Shown one piece after another: positions 1 through 8,204 of a DNA stretch of 26,290 nucleotides. Each line of letters opens with the position of its first letter. Positions within the stretch are counted from its first letter, which is position 1. The notes below the pieces were generated by a model that saw only the letters and a list, made by a program, of their open reading frames with translations, searched no databases and had not been told where the DNA came from. Source of the DNA: a virus. The stretch is taken from positions 1 through 26,290 of IMG/VR virus record IMGVR_UViG_3300032082_001478; one strand, 5' to 3'. The translations under genes and the position numbers were made by a program.

Positions 1-231
1 ATCACCAGGGTTAAAAGGATGTACGGTTGCGTTGACTGTGGTATATCAAATCCAATCATACTTGAGTTTGATCACGTAAAGGGAAGCAAGGTGAACAACA
101 TAGCTGACATGGTAAATCAATCATACAGCCTTACCACGATTAAAGAAGAGATCCGAAAGTGCGAAGTAAGATGCGCAAACTGTCACAGAATCAAAACTCA
201 TGAGCGAAGAAAAGAAGTGTCCTCGTTGTAA
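1..231 (+). CDS. HNH endonuclease-like protein, 5' end outside window
   Basis: This is a partial gene. The frame is open from base 1, with six codons before the first Met at 19, so the real start probably lies upstream. The visible part has the treble-clef HNH layout: a CxxC pair (CVDC, shortly after Met19), a central FDHV holding the HNH-type Asp-His, and a closing CANCHRIKTH with the second Cys pair and the metal-binding His. HNH nucleases of this size nick or cut DNA. In phages they act as homing endonucleases or as partners of the packaging terminase. The next gene starts inside this one (32-base overlap in another frame) and has the same domain type, so the two probably belong to one small cluster. 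The HNH assignment is good, but the biological role is not resolved. Confidence 0.75.
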   Translation: MTRVKRMYGCVDCGISNPIILEFDHVKGSKVNNIADMVNQSYSLTTIKEEIRKCEVRCANCHRIKTHERRKEVSSL

Positions 232-571
232 GTGCGTCAAAACAGAAGAAGAGTACTACGTCAGGAAGGACAGAAAGGGTAAAGCTAAGCTTAGTGGTTT
301 CTGCAAGGCCTGTGTTTGCGAAGAAAGGACTGAAAGAGGTAGAGCCTTCAAGCAGAAGTGCGTTGACTACAAGGGAGGAGAGTGCGAGAGGTGTGGATAC
401 AGCGCTCATAACTGCGCTCTTGACTTTCACCACAACGATCCCAACGAGAAAGACTTTGGCATTGGATATCAGAGACGAACTAAATTTGACGAGAAGATCA
501 TGGCTGAATTGGACAAGTGTTCGTTACTTTGTTCTAACTGCCACAGAGAAAAACACGCAGGAGTATTCTAA
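200..571 (+). CDS. HNH endonuclease with N-terminal zinc ribbon
   Basis: The protein has 123 residues. Its N-terminal part has two Cys pairs (CPRC at 7-10 and CKAC at 35-38) separated by a basic stretch, which suggests a DNA-binding zinc ribbon. The C-terminal part is an HNH treble clef: CERC at 62-65, the LDFHH motif with His77-His78, and CSNCHREKH from 111. The expected chemistry is metal-dependent cleavage of DNA. The start at 200 lies 32 bases inside the preceding HNH gene. The ORF ends six bases before a tRNA, a common setting for phage homing or mobile endonucleases. A role in packaging is possible, since HNH proteins often accompany terminases, but the terminase gene is 3 kb away. Confident on the fold, uncertain on the role. 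Confidence 0.8.
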   Translation: MSEEKKCPRCKCVKTEEEYYVRKDRKGKAKLSGFCKACVCEERTERGRAFKQKCVDYKGGECERCGYSAHNCALDFHHNDPNEKDFGIGYQRRTKFDEKIMAELDKCSLLCSNCHREKHAGVF

Positions 572-577
572 ACAAAC

Positions 578-651
578 GCGCGAGTAGCATAACTGGATAA
601 TGCCCAAACCTTCTAAGTTTGTTATTGGGGGTTCGAGTCCCTCCTCGCGTA
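578..651 (+). tRNA. tRNA-Arg (anticodon UCU)
   Basis: The 74-base sequence folds as a complete cloverleaf. The acceptor stem is 578-584 with 644-650 (one G-U pair at the end) and the discriminator is A651. The D stem is 587-590 with 600-603, with GG at 595-596 in its loop. The anticodon stem is 605-609 with 617-621; the loop CTTCTAA puts anticodon TCT at 612-614 after the expected T611. The T stem is 627-631 with 639-643 (one wobble pair), and the T loop is TTCGAGT. CCA is not encoded, as is usual where the host adds it. It reads AGA, and AGG by wobble, codons common in the non-capsid genes here. Confidence 0.95.
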
Positions 652-665
652 CTAATTAAATCAAT

Positions 666-797
666 ATGGCTAAACAAAACATTCAAGTGTACGAGTCTAA
701 CAAAGTGAGACGCAAAGGAGTACACGCTAAGACTAAGCATTCTAAGAGTAAAACATCTAAGAACTACAAGAAGCCTTACGCTTCGCAAGGACGATAA
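666..797 (+). CDS. Small highly basic conserved-type protein
   Basis: This ORF encodes 43 residues (MAKQNIQVYESNKVRRKG... ending in YASQGR). About a third of the residues are Lys or Arg, with many Ser, Thr and His and no hydrophobic core, so it is probably extended and binds nucleic acid or another acidic partner. It starts 14 bases after the tRNA and ends one base before the next ATG, as expected for a real gene in a packed phage operon. From memory, short proteins with the same KRKG-H-K-K-KNYKK-GQGR flavour recur in Bacteroidetes phages, with no known function. No Shine-Dalgarno precedes it; the leader is A/T-rich. Moderate confidence that it is expressed; its function is unknown. Confidence 0.6.
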   Translation: MAKQNIQVYESNKVRRKGVHAKTKHSKSKTSKNYKKPYASQGR

Positions 798-798
798 C

Positions 799-987
799 AT
801 GGCAGAATATATTTGCAAGTGCGAGAAAGCACACGAAGAATCAAAGAGCGGAGTCACAATTAAGTTTGGAGATGACGGCGCCTATCACGACATCAAGTGT
901 CCATGCGGTAAGTACATGGATGTAAAGAACCCAAGGGTTGGCGTTGCCAATTTGGGGAGAATGAATAAACAAGGTAGTAGCTACTAA
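799..987 (+). CDS. Small putative zinc-binding protein
   Basis: The protein has 62 residues, with two paired-cysteine motifs: CKCEKAH near the N-terminus and CPCGKYMD in the middle. They are spaced as in a minimal zinc ribbon. Between them lies a hydrophilic segment with alternating beta-like residues (GVTIKFGDDGAYHDIKC). The gene starts one base after the stop of the preceding basic protein and ends ten bases before the first glycosyltransferase, so it is probably on the same transcript. I do not recognise a named family. Similar tiny Cys-pair proteins are common in phages and may act as transcription or protein-interaction modules. The function is not inferable beyond likely metal binding. 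Confidence 0.6.
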   Translation: MAEYICKCEKAHEESKSGVTIKFGDDGAYHDIKCPCGKYMDVKNPRVGVANLGRMNKQGSSY

Positions 988-997
988 AATTAAACCC

Positions 998-2101
998 ATG
1001 AAGTTTAGATTTCACGTATTAGGCCTTCCTCATACTCGTACGACTGAGGAGTATGTTGCTTGCGCGTATACACAAAAGGTTCTCAAGTTTTGCAAGATGA
1101 TGCATGAGCGTGGCCACTACATCATTCATTACGGTACGGCGGGTAGCAACCCTATCTGCGATGAAAACGTAGAGGTCCTTTCTGAAGAGACATTTCAAAA
1201 AGTCTACGGAGATCACGATTTCCGTAGCAAGTGGTTTAAGTTCTCCAATGACGACCCAGCGTATCAAGAGTTTTACCGAAGAGGCATTGAAGAGCTAGGA
1301 AAGAGAAAGCAAAAGAACGACTTTATTCTGCCTTTCTGGGGCAGTGGTGTTCGTGCTATTTGTAACGCTCATGACAAAGACTGCATTGTAGTTGAGCCAG
1401 GTATTGGGTATTCAGGAGGTCATTGGGCTCGATGGAAAATCTTTGAGTCTCACGCACTTCTCCATGCATATAAAGGACTTGGAAGTGTGTCTAGGTGTAA
1501 TATGGACTGGTATGAAACAGTGATCCCTAATTACTTTGACCTTAAAGATTTTGATCGAGGCCCAGACAAGAGAGATGACTACATGCTTTTTGTTGGAAGG
1601 GTTTATGATGGGAAGGGATTGAACATTGCAATTCAGGTTACGGAAAAACTTGGGCTAAAGCTGAAGGTCGCTGGTCAGGCGGCAAATCAATATGCAGAGC
1701 CTGGATACGAATGGCCAGATCATGTTGAGTTTGTTGGATACGTCGGAGTAGAGGAGCGAAAAAAACTCATGAAAAACGCAATGGGTAGTTACGTACCTTC
1801 TATGTATATCGAGCCGTTTGGAGGTGTTCAAATCGAAAACCTACTTTGTGGAACTCCAACCATCACTACAGACTGGGGTGCGTTCGCAGAGAACAACATT
1901 GATGGTGTAACTGGATACAGATGTAGAACCTTTAAGGACTTTGTTGAAGCCACAAGAAAAGTGATCAATAAAGAAATTAGTTACGACGAATGCAGAAGAA
2001 GGGGTGAGAAGTTTTCACTTGAGGCCATTGCCCCTAAGTATGAGAAATACTTTGAGGACGTATACAACGTTTACGAAAAGAAAGGATGGTATGAGATGTA
2101 A
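998..2101 (+). CDS. Glycosyltransferase, GT-B fold, GT4-like (first of two)
   Basis: The 367-residue length is normal for a GT-B enzyme. The N-terminal half (about 1-185) is the less conserved acceptor domain. The C-terminal nucleotide-sugar domain begins with DDYMLFVGRVYDGKG (193-207), the usual first strand and loop of GT4 proteins. It continues with HVEFVGYV (242-249) and EPFGGVQIE (272-280), whose two Glu form the EX7E motif of retaining GT4 enzymes. CGTPTITTDWGAFAENN then follows at the donor-binding end. No signal peptide or membrane segment is visible, so it should act in the cytoplasm on a nucleotide-activated sugar. It overlaps the next glycosyltransferase by 11 bases. The acceptor is unknown: the giant collagen-like fibre downstream, host surface polysaccharide or DNA are all possible. 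Arginine is coded mainly by AGA/AGG (12 of 20). Confidence 0.9.
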   Translation: MKFRFHVLGLPHTRTTEEYVACAYTQKVLKFCKMMHERGHYIIHYGTAGSNPICDENVEVLSEETFQKVYGDHDFRSKWFKFSNDDPAYQEFYRRGIEELGKRKQKNDFILPFWGSGVRAICNAHDKDCIVVEPGIGYSGGHWARWKIFESHALLHAYKGLGSVSRCNMDWYETVIPNYFDLKDFDRGPDKRDDYMLFVGRVYDGKGLNIAIQVTEKLGLKLKVAGQAANQYAEPGYEWPDHVEFVGYVGVEERKKLMKNAMGSYVPSMYIEPFGGVQIENLLCGTPTITTDWGAFAENNIDGVTGYRCRTFKDFVEATRKVINKEISYDECRRRGEKFSLEAIAPKYEKYFEDVYNVYEKKGWYEM

Positions 2102-3005
2102 GGTTGCTTTGTTTGGTCCTAAGTCATGGGCTATAGGAAGCATAAACCTTATGCTGAAAAAGCACTTACAAAAAAACGGATTCGATGTAAAGGTTTGCGA
2201 CTGGGGCATTTACAAAGAGTCAAAAGAGGGTCTGGACTGGTGTGATGTGTTTATCACGCCACCAGATCTCCTTAAAAAAATTGTTGTGAATCTTCCCTAC
2301 GAGTACAAATCAAAAGGAATGTATGTGTGGCATTCTTTAGCAAAGATGCCAGGATACAGCTTCGAAGACTCCAACAATCACTTTTTTGTAAAGATCCCAG
2401 TTCAAAAAAATCTGCAGAACAATTACTTCGGCATCACAAAAAATACTGCCGACTCTGTAGAAAAGACATACGGCGTCAATGCTGGTGTTCTTCCTATAGG
2501 TGTTGACACAGAGTTTTGGTCAAAAAGAAGTATCACCAGGATTAAAAAGATTGGACACGTCATAGACCCTAACAACAGGAAAGAACAGTACGTAAATCTG
2601 AAAAGGCCATGGTTGTTCAAGGAGATAGCAGAAAAGGCAGGCCTTGATCATGGCGTTTGCTTTGGAAAGAGTGTTCATACTGGGTCATACATCTACAGCG
2701 ATTTTGACGCCATAGTAAACACCAGCACGCATGAAGGATTGCCTACTCCACTGCTAGAATGCGCTGCTGCAAAAATACCATTTATCTCTACTAGCGTTGG
2801 AATTGTTCCTAAGTACGCATCTGTCAAAACATTTGAAACTTCAGAAGAGGCTGCTGAGATTCTTAAAGAGTTGAACTCAGACCCTGATAAACTGAAAAAG
2901 TATGTAGATGACGTTTATGAAGATGTGGCAATGAGTAATCTATGGAGTGATCACGTAACCAAGCACTACATACCTGCTATTGAAAAAATCTTAGAAAACA
3001 AATGA
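2091..3005 (+). CDS. Glycosyltransferase, GT4-like (second of two)
   Basis: I start this gene at the ATG at 2091, not at the earlier in-frame ATG (2004). The protein from 2091 begins MRCKVALFGPKSWA, the typical first beta strand and Gly loop of a GT-B enzyme. The extra upstream residues would lie entirely inside the previous gene. The resulting 304 residues are somewhat short for the family. The C-terminal half has VLPIGVDTEFW (133-143), the usual start of the donor domain, and a clear EX7E motif (Glu215 and Glu223 in HEGLPTPLLE), followed by AAKIPFISTSVG. It overlaps the preceding glycosyltransferase by 11 bases and the following sulfotransferase by 4 (ATGA), so the three are probably translationally coupled and act on one glycan. 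Sugar and acceptor are unknown. Confidence 0.85.
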   Translation: MRCKVALFGPKSWAIGSINLMLKKHLQKNGFDVKVCDWGIYKESKEGLDWCDVFITPPDLLKKIVVNLPYEYKSKGMYVWHSLAKMPGYSFEDSNNHFFVKIPVQKNLQNNYFGITKNTADSVEKTYGVNAGVLPIGVDTEFWSKRSITRIKKIGHVIDPNNRKEQYVNLKRPWLFKEIAEKAGLDHGVCFGKSVHTGSYIYSDFDAIVNTSTHEGLPTPLLECAAAKIPFISTSVGIVPKYASVKTFETSEEAAEILKELNSDPDKLKKYVDDVYEDVAMSNLWSDHVTKHYIPAIEKILENK

Positions 3006-3637
3006 GTGTAGTAAACCTAGATAAAAACTACTACTTCATACACGTCCCAAAAACAGGCGGGACAAGCATGGAGGAGCATGTCGGGGGCTTGGCTCATTAC
3101 TCATACAGAACAATAAAGAGGCTTGTTCCGTCTATTGATAATTACTTTGGATTTGCTTTTGTAAGGAACCCATGGACTAGAGTCATATCTTCTTTCTATC
3201 ACAAGCCAAACAATGACGATAGAAATGTTACGAACGCATACCCCAAAAACCCAAACGGATTTAAAAGATTTGTCAAAGAAAGAATGAGGCCGAACATAGG
3301 ATACGAAAAGCAAATTTATTGGTATCCAGAGTATCCAAGCGGAAGGATACATCACCACTTTTTGCCTCAGTACTTTTTTCTTTGCGACAAAGAAGAAAAC
3401 ATTAAAGTTGATTTTATCGGAAGTCTTGAATCAATAAACGAGGATTGGAGCTATGTGTCAAGCAAGATCTTTGGTGATGTAAAGCACTTGACAAAAATGA
3501 ACAAGTCAAATTTTTCTTTTGACTTTATGTCTCACTTTGATGACGAAGAGTCGAACAACATTATCTTAGAGTTTTACAAAAAAGATTTCGAGTGCTTCGG
3601 ATACAGTAAAGATCCTAGAGATGCCCTTAAAAGATGA
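3002..3637 (+). CDS. Sulfotransferase (Sulfotransfer_2-like, PAPS-dependent)
   Basis: The protein has 211 residues. The N-terminus carries the 5'-phosphosulfate-binding loop HVPKTGGTS (14-22) with its Lys. Residues 53-67 form the 3'-phosphate-binding segment FVRNPWTRVISSFYH. These two signatures define PAPS-dependent carbohydrate and protein sulfotransferases, which move sulfate from PAPS to a hydroxyl group. There is no N-terminal membrane anchor, unlike eukaryotic Golgi enzymes, so it should act in the cytoplasm using host PAPS. It is coupled by ATGA overlap to the second glycosyltransferase and overlaps the terminase gene by 17 bases. A likely substrate is the sugar added by the neighbouring glycosyltransferases. 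Whether that glycan sits on a virion protein or on the host surface cannot be read from the sequence. Confidence 0.88.
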   Translation: MSVVNLDKNYYFIHVPKTGGTSMEEHVGGLAHYSYRTIKRLVPSIDNYFGFAFVRNPWTRVISSFYHKPNNDDRNVTNAYPKNPNGFKRFVKERMRPNIGYEKQIYWYPEYPSGRIHHHFLPQYFFLCDKEENIKVDFIGSLESINEDWSYVSSKIFGDVKHLTKMNKSNFSFDFMSHFDDEESNNIILEFYKKDFECFGYSKDPRDALKR

Positions 3638-5726
3638 AGTTATTGTTTTGGACTCTGAAGGGGGAATGGGAGAGATCATCGAGATCCACGGGCTGGACGT
3701 TGCTCTTCCAAAGAAGCCAGTCAGATCGGAGATACTCTTCCATGACAAACCAAAGAAGCTGCAGATGTGGCGCAGGCAGCCTATGCCTGAAGAACTGCAG
3801 AGGATTAGAAGTATGGATGAGTGGTTCGAAAAGCCTTCCGAGTTTCGAAAGCGCTTTTCTCCTTTCATCGAAAAAGAGTTTGAGCGCAGGCGTAACGGTG
3901 TTTGGTTTTACAACAATGGCGTGCCTACGTACATTACAGGGAGACATTACATGCTTCTCCAGTGGTCGAAGATTGATATCGGATATCCTTACTATCTTGC
4001 CTTCCAACGTGAAATCTTTCTTCACATGGCTGCGTGCGAGGCTGATCCCCGTTGTATCGGTCAGCTTTATACTAAGTGTCGCCGTTCTGGGTACACTAAT
4101 ATCTGTGCTTCTGTTCTTGTCGACGAAGCTACGCAGGTTAAAGACAAGCTTCTTGGAATCCAATCGAAGACTGGTAAAGACTCACAAGAGAACATCTTCA
4201 TGAAGAAGGTCGTTCCGATCTTCAAGTCATACCCATTCTTCTTCAAGCCTATTCAGGACGGTACCACGAACCCTCGCATGGAGTTGGCGTTCCGAGAGCC
4301 ATCTAAGCGAATCACAAAGAACAACAAGACTTCCAGGACTGGTGATGCGTTGAACACCATTATCAACTGGAAGAACACCACCAACAACGCTTATGACGGG
4401 GAGAAGCTGCACATGCTGTACCTCGATGAGGCTGGTAAGTGGGAAAGGCCCGTTGACATACGTGAGGCATGGCGCATCGAAAGAACCTGCCTTATTGTCG
4501 GTCGACGCATAGTTGGCAAGGCTCTTGTAGGTAGTACAGTGAACCCCATGGATAAAGGTGGGGAGGAGTATAAAGCCCTATGGGAAGATTCAAATCCAAA
4601 TGAACGCAATGCAAACGGCAGGACTAAAAGCGGCCTCTATCGCTTGTTTATACCAGCTTATGATGCCCTTGAAGGATTCTTCGATCAATATGGCAATGCA
4701 GTTACAGAGGACCCAAATGGTCCCGTGCGCGGCATCGACGATGAAGACATCGATGTTGGGTCGAAGACGTATCTCAAGAATGAAAGGGACAGCCTAAAGA
4801 ACGATCCTTCAGAGCTGAACGAAGTAGTAAGGCAGTTTCCGTTTACAGAGGACGAGGCCTTCAGAGACAGTATCGAGGGGAGTCTGTTCAATATCGGTAA
4901 GATCTATCAGCAGATAGACTTCAACAACAACATGTATCCCAACCCTGTGGTACGTGGAAACTTTATGTGGAAGCAGAAAGACAAGGAAGTTATTTTCTCT
5001 CCAGATCCAAATGGTAGGTTCCGCGTATCTTGGCATCCTGATGCGGCAGACAGAAACAAAGTTCTTGAGCAAAGAGGCAAAAGAAGTCCTGGTAATAGTC
5101 ATGTTGGTGTTGGTGGGGTTGACTCTTATGACCTTGATCAGACGGTCGATGGAAGAGGATCGAAGGGAGCTCTTCACCTATACAACAAGTTCAACATGCA
5201 TGCGCCGTCCAACATGTTCGTGGTCGAGTATGCATCACGCCCAGACTTGGCAAGCATCTTCTATGAAGATGTACTCATGGCCGCATTCTACTATGGATAC
5301 CCGCTGCTGGTTGAGAACAACAAGTACGGCATCGTAAGGTACTTTGAGTCAAGAGGTTACGACAACTACTTACTTGATAGACCTGCTCATTTGACGAGCT
5401 CAAGCTCGAAGGTGAACGTAAAGACAAAGGGCATACCTTCGAACTCAACTGATGTTATTCAGTCTCATGCTCATGCTATTGAGACATACATTCATAATCA
5501 CGTTGGCATTAAGGCAGAGACTGATGAGGTAGGGAACATGTACTTCAACAAGACTCTTGAAGATTGGATTGGCTACAAGATTACAAATAGAACCAAGTTT
5601 GACTTGACCATCAGCTCTGGTCTTGCACTACTTGCAGCTCAAAAGGTTAAGCAAGAAAAGCCAAAGTCTGACTTCACTGAAAAGAAGTTCTTTCGGAAAT
5701 ACAAGCCAAAACATTACCACCGCTGA
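3621..5726 (+). CDS. terL: Terminase large subunit
   Basis: The protein has 701 residues and is the DNA packaging motor and head-filling nuclease. The ATPase half has a non-classical Walker A, TKCRRSGYTN (151-160), a Walker B of LHMLYLDE (263-270) with its catalytic Asp-Glu, and a coupling motif GSTVNP (304-309). The nuclease half shows the spaced acids of the RNase H fold: Asp501 in GVGGVDSYD, Glu565 in LLVENNKYG and Asp661 in DLTISSGL. The N-terminal 130 residues are an extension before the ATPase. It should bind the portal (next gene) at the procapsid vertex. The start at 3621 overlaps the sulfotransferase gene by 17 bases, and a second in-frame Met is at 3666. No separate small terminase subunit is recognisable in the window. 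Confidence 0.92.
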   Translation: MPLKDEVIVLDSEGGMGEIIEIHGLDVALPKKPVRSEILFHDKPKKLQMWRRQPMPEELQRIRSMDEWFEKPSEFRKRFSPFIEKEFERRRNGVWFYNNGVPTYITGRHYMLLQWSKIDIGYPYYLAFQREIFLHMAACEADPRCIGQLYTKCRRSGYTNICASVLVDEATQVKDKLLGIQSKTGKDSQENIFMKKVVPIFKSYPFFFKPIQDGTTNPRMELAFREPSKRITKNNKTSRTGDALNTIINWKNTTNNAYDGEKLHMLYLDEAGKWERPVDIREAWRIERTCLIVGRRIVGKALVGSTVNPMDKGGEEYKALWEDSNPNERNANGRTKSGLYRLFIPAYDALEGFFDQYGNAVTEDPNGPVRGIDDEDIDVGSKTYLKNERDSLKNDPSELNEVVRQFPFTEDEAFRDSIEGSLFNIGKIYQQIDFNNNMYPNPVVRGNFMWKQKDKEVIFSPDPNGRFRVSWHPDAADRNKVLEQRGKRSPGNSHVGVGGVDSYDLDQTVDGRGSKGALHLYNKFNMHAPSNMFVVEYASRPDLASIFYEDVLMAAFYYGYPLLVENNKYGIVRYFESRGYDNYLLDRPAHLTSSSSKVNVKTKGIPSNSTDVIQSHAHAIETYIHNHVGIKAETDEVGNMYFNKTLEDWIGYKITNRTKFDLTISSGLALLAAQKVKQEKPKSDFTEKKFFRKYKPKHYHR

Positions 5727-5732
5727 TTTTGC

Positions 5733-5740
5733 TATATTTG
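5733..5740 (+). promoter_or_regulatory. Bacteroidetes-type promoter box before the portal gene
   Basis: TATATTTG, followed by C, fits the TAnnTTTG -7 element of Bacteroidetes promoters. It lies in the 21-base gap between terminase and portal, 7 bases before the portal ATG. No convincing -33 TTG element is seen about 19 bases upstream. The transcript would have almost no leader. The next recognised promoter is at 21665, so this one could drive the portal and both fibre genes. Confidence 0.7.
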
Positions 5741-5747
5741 CGGTTAG

Positions 5748-8204
5748 ATGTACGGCAAGCAATCAAACAAAAAACCTGGCTTTCCCGATCCGATGCAGCC
5801 CAGATCTGTAAAGGAAGGGAGGGAATATGGCTTGAAATATGCTAAGGCTATTGCAAGTCAGTGGGGCTCGGTAGAGCAAGACAACTCCTTGATGAGGAAG
5901 AGATCAAAGATCTTCAACCGAAATCGAGCTTATGCGCAGGGAACTCAAGATACTACTATCTACAGGCAGCTCCTAACGAGTATGGATCCTAACAATGGGG
6001 ACGGAAGTTTCTTGAATGTTGACTTCACCCCAGTGCCGATCTTGCCAAAGTTTGTTCGGATTGTAACTAACAAGATACTATCATCTGAGCCATATCCGAA
6101 TCTTGAAGCCGTAGATCCATTGTCGTCATCTGAAAAGGACGCGGAAAGAAAGAAGACGCAGGCTCTCGTTGAGGCAAAAGAACAGCTTCAGCAAATCAAG
6201 AAGAAGACAAAGGTGGACATCGCCGATGTCGATAATCTTCCAGATACTTTGGAGGAGGCTGAGATTTTTATGGGTACAAACTTGAAGGCTTCGTCTGAGA
6301 TTGCCGCTCAGATCGCAACCAACATGACCCTAAAGTGGAACGACTTCAATGATTCAGTTTATAGAAGGTGCGTAAATGATCTGGTGTCTATTGGAATTGC
6401 GGCTGTAAAAAGAAGCAATGATCCTAACTACGGAATCAAGACCAGGTATGTAGATCCAGCTAAGCTGATTCACAACCATACACAGGACCCAAACTTTGGC
6501 GACATTGTCTATGCTGGTGAGATTAGAAAGGTCACTATCTCTGAACTTAGACGTCTTTCAAATGGTCAGCTCGCAGAAGAAGAGCTCGCTAAGATTGCGC
6601 AGAAGGCAGCAAAGACATACAACTACAAGACTGCAGATATGAATAGCACGTCATACGACAGCTATCTTCAGCAGACTAAGTATGGCTATGATGAGTTCAT
6701 GGTTGAGATTCTTGACTTCGAGTTCAAGTCAGTGGACTCAATGAACTACGAACAGAAGACAAGCAGATTCGGAAACGTAGGATTCTATCAGAAGTCTGAA
6801 AACTACAAGGGCCCAAAGGAGACGGTGTTTAATCGCCAAGCAAAGAAGCTTGACATCGAGACCATCTATGGTGGAATCTTTGTCATGGGTTGCGATTACA
6901 TCTTTGACTACGGTGTCAAGACCAATATCCCAAAGAACATGCACGACTTGTCTCGTGCAGAATTGTCTTACTCTATCGTAGCTACCAACATTGAAAACTG
7001 CATTCCCAAGTCTATGGTGGACAGCTGCATTGGGTTTGCAGATCAGCTTCAGCTGACACACCTCAAGATTCAGCAAGCGGTAGCCAAGGCTAAGCCTGAT
7101 GGAATCATCATCGATATTGAGGGCTTGGAGAATGTGCAGCTAGGCAAGGGAGGGGATCTCCAACCACTTGAGCTTCACGACATCTACGAGCAGACTGGTG
7201 TCTTTTACTACAGAAGCAAGAACCCAGAAGGAGGATTCCAGAACCCTCCTATCCGAGAGATTGGAAACTCTGTGCGCAACATCAACGAGTTTATTGGTTT
7301 GTACAATCACTACCTCAGAATGATCCGTGACACAACGGGGATCAATGAGGCTATGGATGGCACAACTCCTAAGGGTGAGCAGTTGGTTGGTGTGCGTCAG
7401 CAAGCTATCGCAGCGGGTAACAATGCGATTTATGACATTACGAACTCCTCTATGGTTCTCTTTAAGAAGGTTTGCGCTGACATTGTCAAGTGCTTGCAAA
7501 TCTTGCCTAAGGAGTCTGTTATCTACAAAGCTTATACGAACGCCATTGGATCTGAAAACATGAAGGTTCTCAATGCATTTGAAGACTTGGTCATGTTCAA
7601 CTTCGGTGTTCATGTTGTCAAAGAGATGGAGGATATTGAAAAGCAATACCTCGAAGCAAACATCCAGGCATCTCTAGCTCAGAAGGAGCTTGACATCGAA
7701 GATGCTATTGCCATCAGGCAGCTCAAGGATGTCAACCAAGCCGAGAGGCTGTTGATTGTCCGCCGTAAAAAGCGTATTGCGAGAAACCAGCAGATGGCTC
7801 AGCAGAACGTTCAGATGCAAGCTCAGGTTCAGCAGCAGTCAGCTCAGCAAGCGGCCCAGCTCAAGCAGCAGGAGACCCAGCTGCAGGCTCAGGTTGACTC
7901 ACAGATGGCGCAGATGAAGCATCAGTTTGAGATACAAAGACTTGCTATGGAGCATGAGATGCGTAAGGAGATCGAAATGATTAGAGCTCAGGCTACACTT
8001 GGATTTAGAACTGAAGAGCAGGAGTTCAAAGAAAAACTTGAAGTACTCAAGGAGGATAGAAAGGATGAGAGAGTAGAGAAGCAAGCCGTAGAGCAGAGCA
8101 AGCTTATCTCTCAAAGACAAGGAACCAGGTCTGAGCTTGAGGGAACACCACCTCAGCCAGCCGATCAAGTACAAGAAATCGTAAACAACATCATCGAAGA
8201 ATAA
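5748..8204 (+). CDS. Portal protein
   Basis: The protein has 818 residues and lies directly after the terminase. Length, position and composition fit the portal of a podovirus-like or related Bacteroidetes phage: the dodecameric ring at the capsid vertex through which DNA enters and to which the neck is attached. The N-terminal and middle parts are mixed alpha/beta with conserved-looking segments such as RYVDPAKLIHNHTQDPNFGD and a helical stem region with DTTGINEAMDG and GEQLVGVRQQAI, a pattern typical of these portals. The last 170 residues or so are a Gln-rich, strongly charged coiled coil (QQNVQMQAQVQQQSAQ and onward), likely the C-terminal barrel or a crown extension inside the capsid. 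The start at 5748 follows the promoter box; a second Met lies at 5793. Its stop overlaps the next start (TAATG). Confidence 0.85.
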   Translation: MYGKQSNKKPGFPDPMQPRSVKEGREYGLKYAKAIASQWGSVEQDNSLMRKRSKIFNRNRAYAQGTQDTTIYRQLLTSMDPNNGDGSFLNVDFTPVPILPKFVRIVTNKILSSEPYPNLEAVDPLSSSEKDAERKKTQALVEAKEQLQQIKKKTKVDIADVDNLPDTLEEAEIFMGTNLKASSEIAAQIATNMTLKWNDFNDSVYRRCVNDLVSIGIAAVKRSNDPNYGIKTRYVDPAKLIHNHTQDPNFGDIVYAGEIRKVTISELRRLSNGQLAEEELAKIAQKAAKTYNYKTADMNSTSYDSYLQQTKYGYDEFMVEILDFEFKSVDSMNYEQKTSRFGNVGFYQKSENYKGPKETVFNRQAKKLDIETIYGGIFVMGCDYIFDYGVKTNIPKNMHDLSRAELSYSIVATNIENCIPKSMVDSCIGFADQLQLTHLKIQQAVAKAKPDGIIIDIEGLENVQLGKGGDLQPLELHDIYEQTGVFYYRSKNPEGGFQNPPIREIGNSVRNINEFIGLYNHYLRMIRDTTGINEAMDGTTPKGEQLVGVRQQAIAAGNNAIYDITNSSMVLFKKVCADIVKCLQILPKESVIYKAYTNAIGSENMKVLNAFEDLVMFNFGVHVVKEMEDIEKQYLEANIQASLAQKELDIEDAIAIRQLKDVNQAERLLIVRRKKRIARNQQMAQQNVQMQAQVQQQSAQQAAQLKQQETQLQAQVDSQMAQMKHQFEIQRLAMEHEMRKEIEMIRAQATLGFRTEEQEFKEKLEVLKEDRKDERVEKQAVEQSKLISQRQGTRSELEGTPPQPADQVQEIVNNIIEE

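Noticed and set aside
1-18. Similarity of ATCACCAGGGTTAAAAGG to bases near 2532
   Set aside because: A short near-match in two unrelated coding contexts (ITRVK and ITRIK). It is too short and has no partner structure, so not a direct repeat or attachment site.
294-587. Plus-strand 97-residue ORF overlapping HNH gene and tRNA
   Set aside because: It overlaps both a clear HNH frame and the tRNA 5' end and has no recognisable motif.
2004-2090. Upstream start for the second glycosyltransferase
   Set aside because: The extra 29 residues lie wholly inside the previous gene and are Arg/Leu/Thr-rich shadow sequence. The ATG at 2091 gives a normal GT-B N-terminus and an 11-base overlap.
3634-4203. 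189-residue ORF in another frame within the terminase gene
   Set aside because: The terminase frame carries Walker and nuclease motifs across this region. The other frame has no domain features.
5700-5747. Terminator between terminase and portal
   Set aside because: No stem-loop with a T run is visible in this gap, so the terminase transcript probably reads through into the portal gene.
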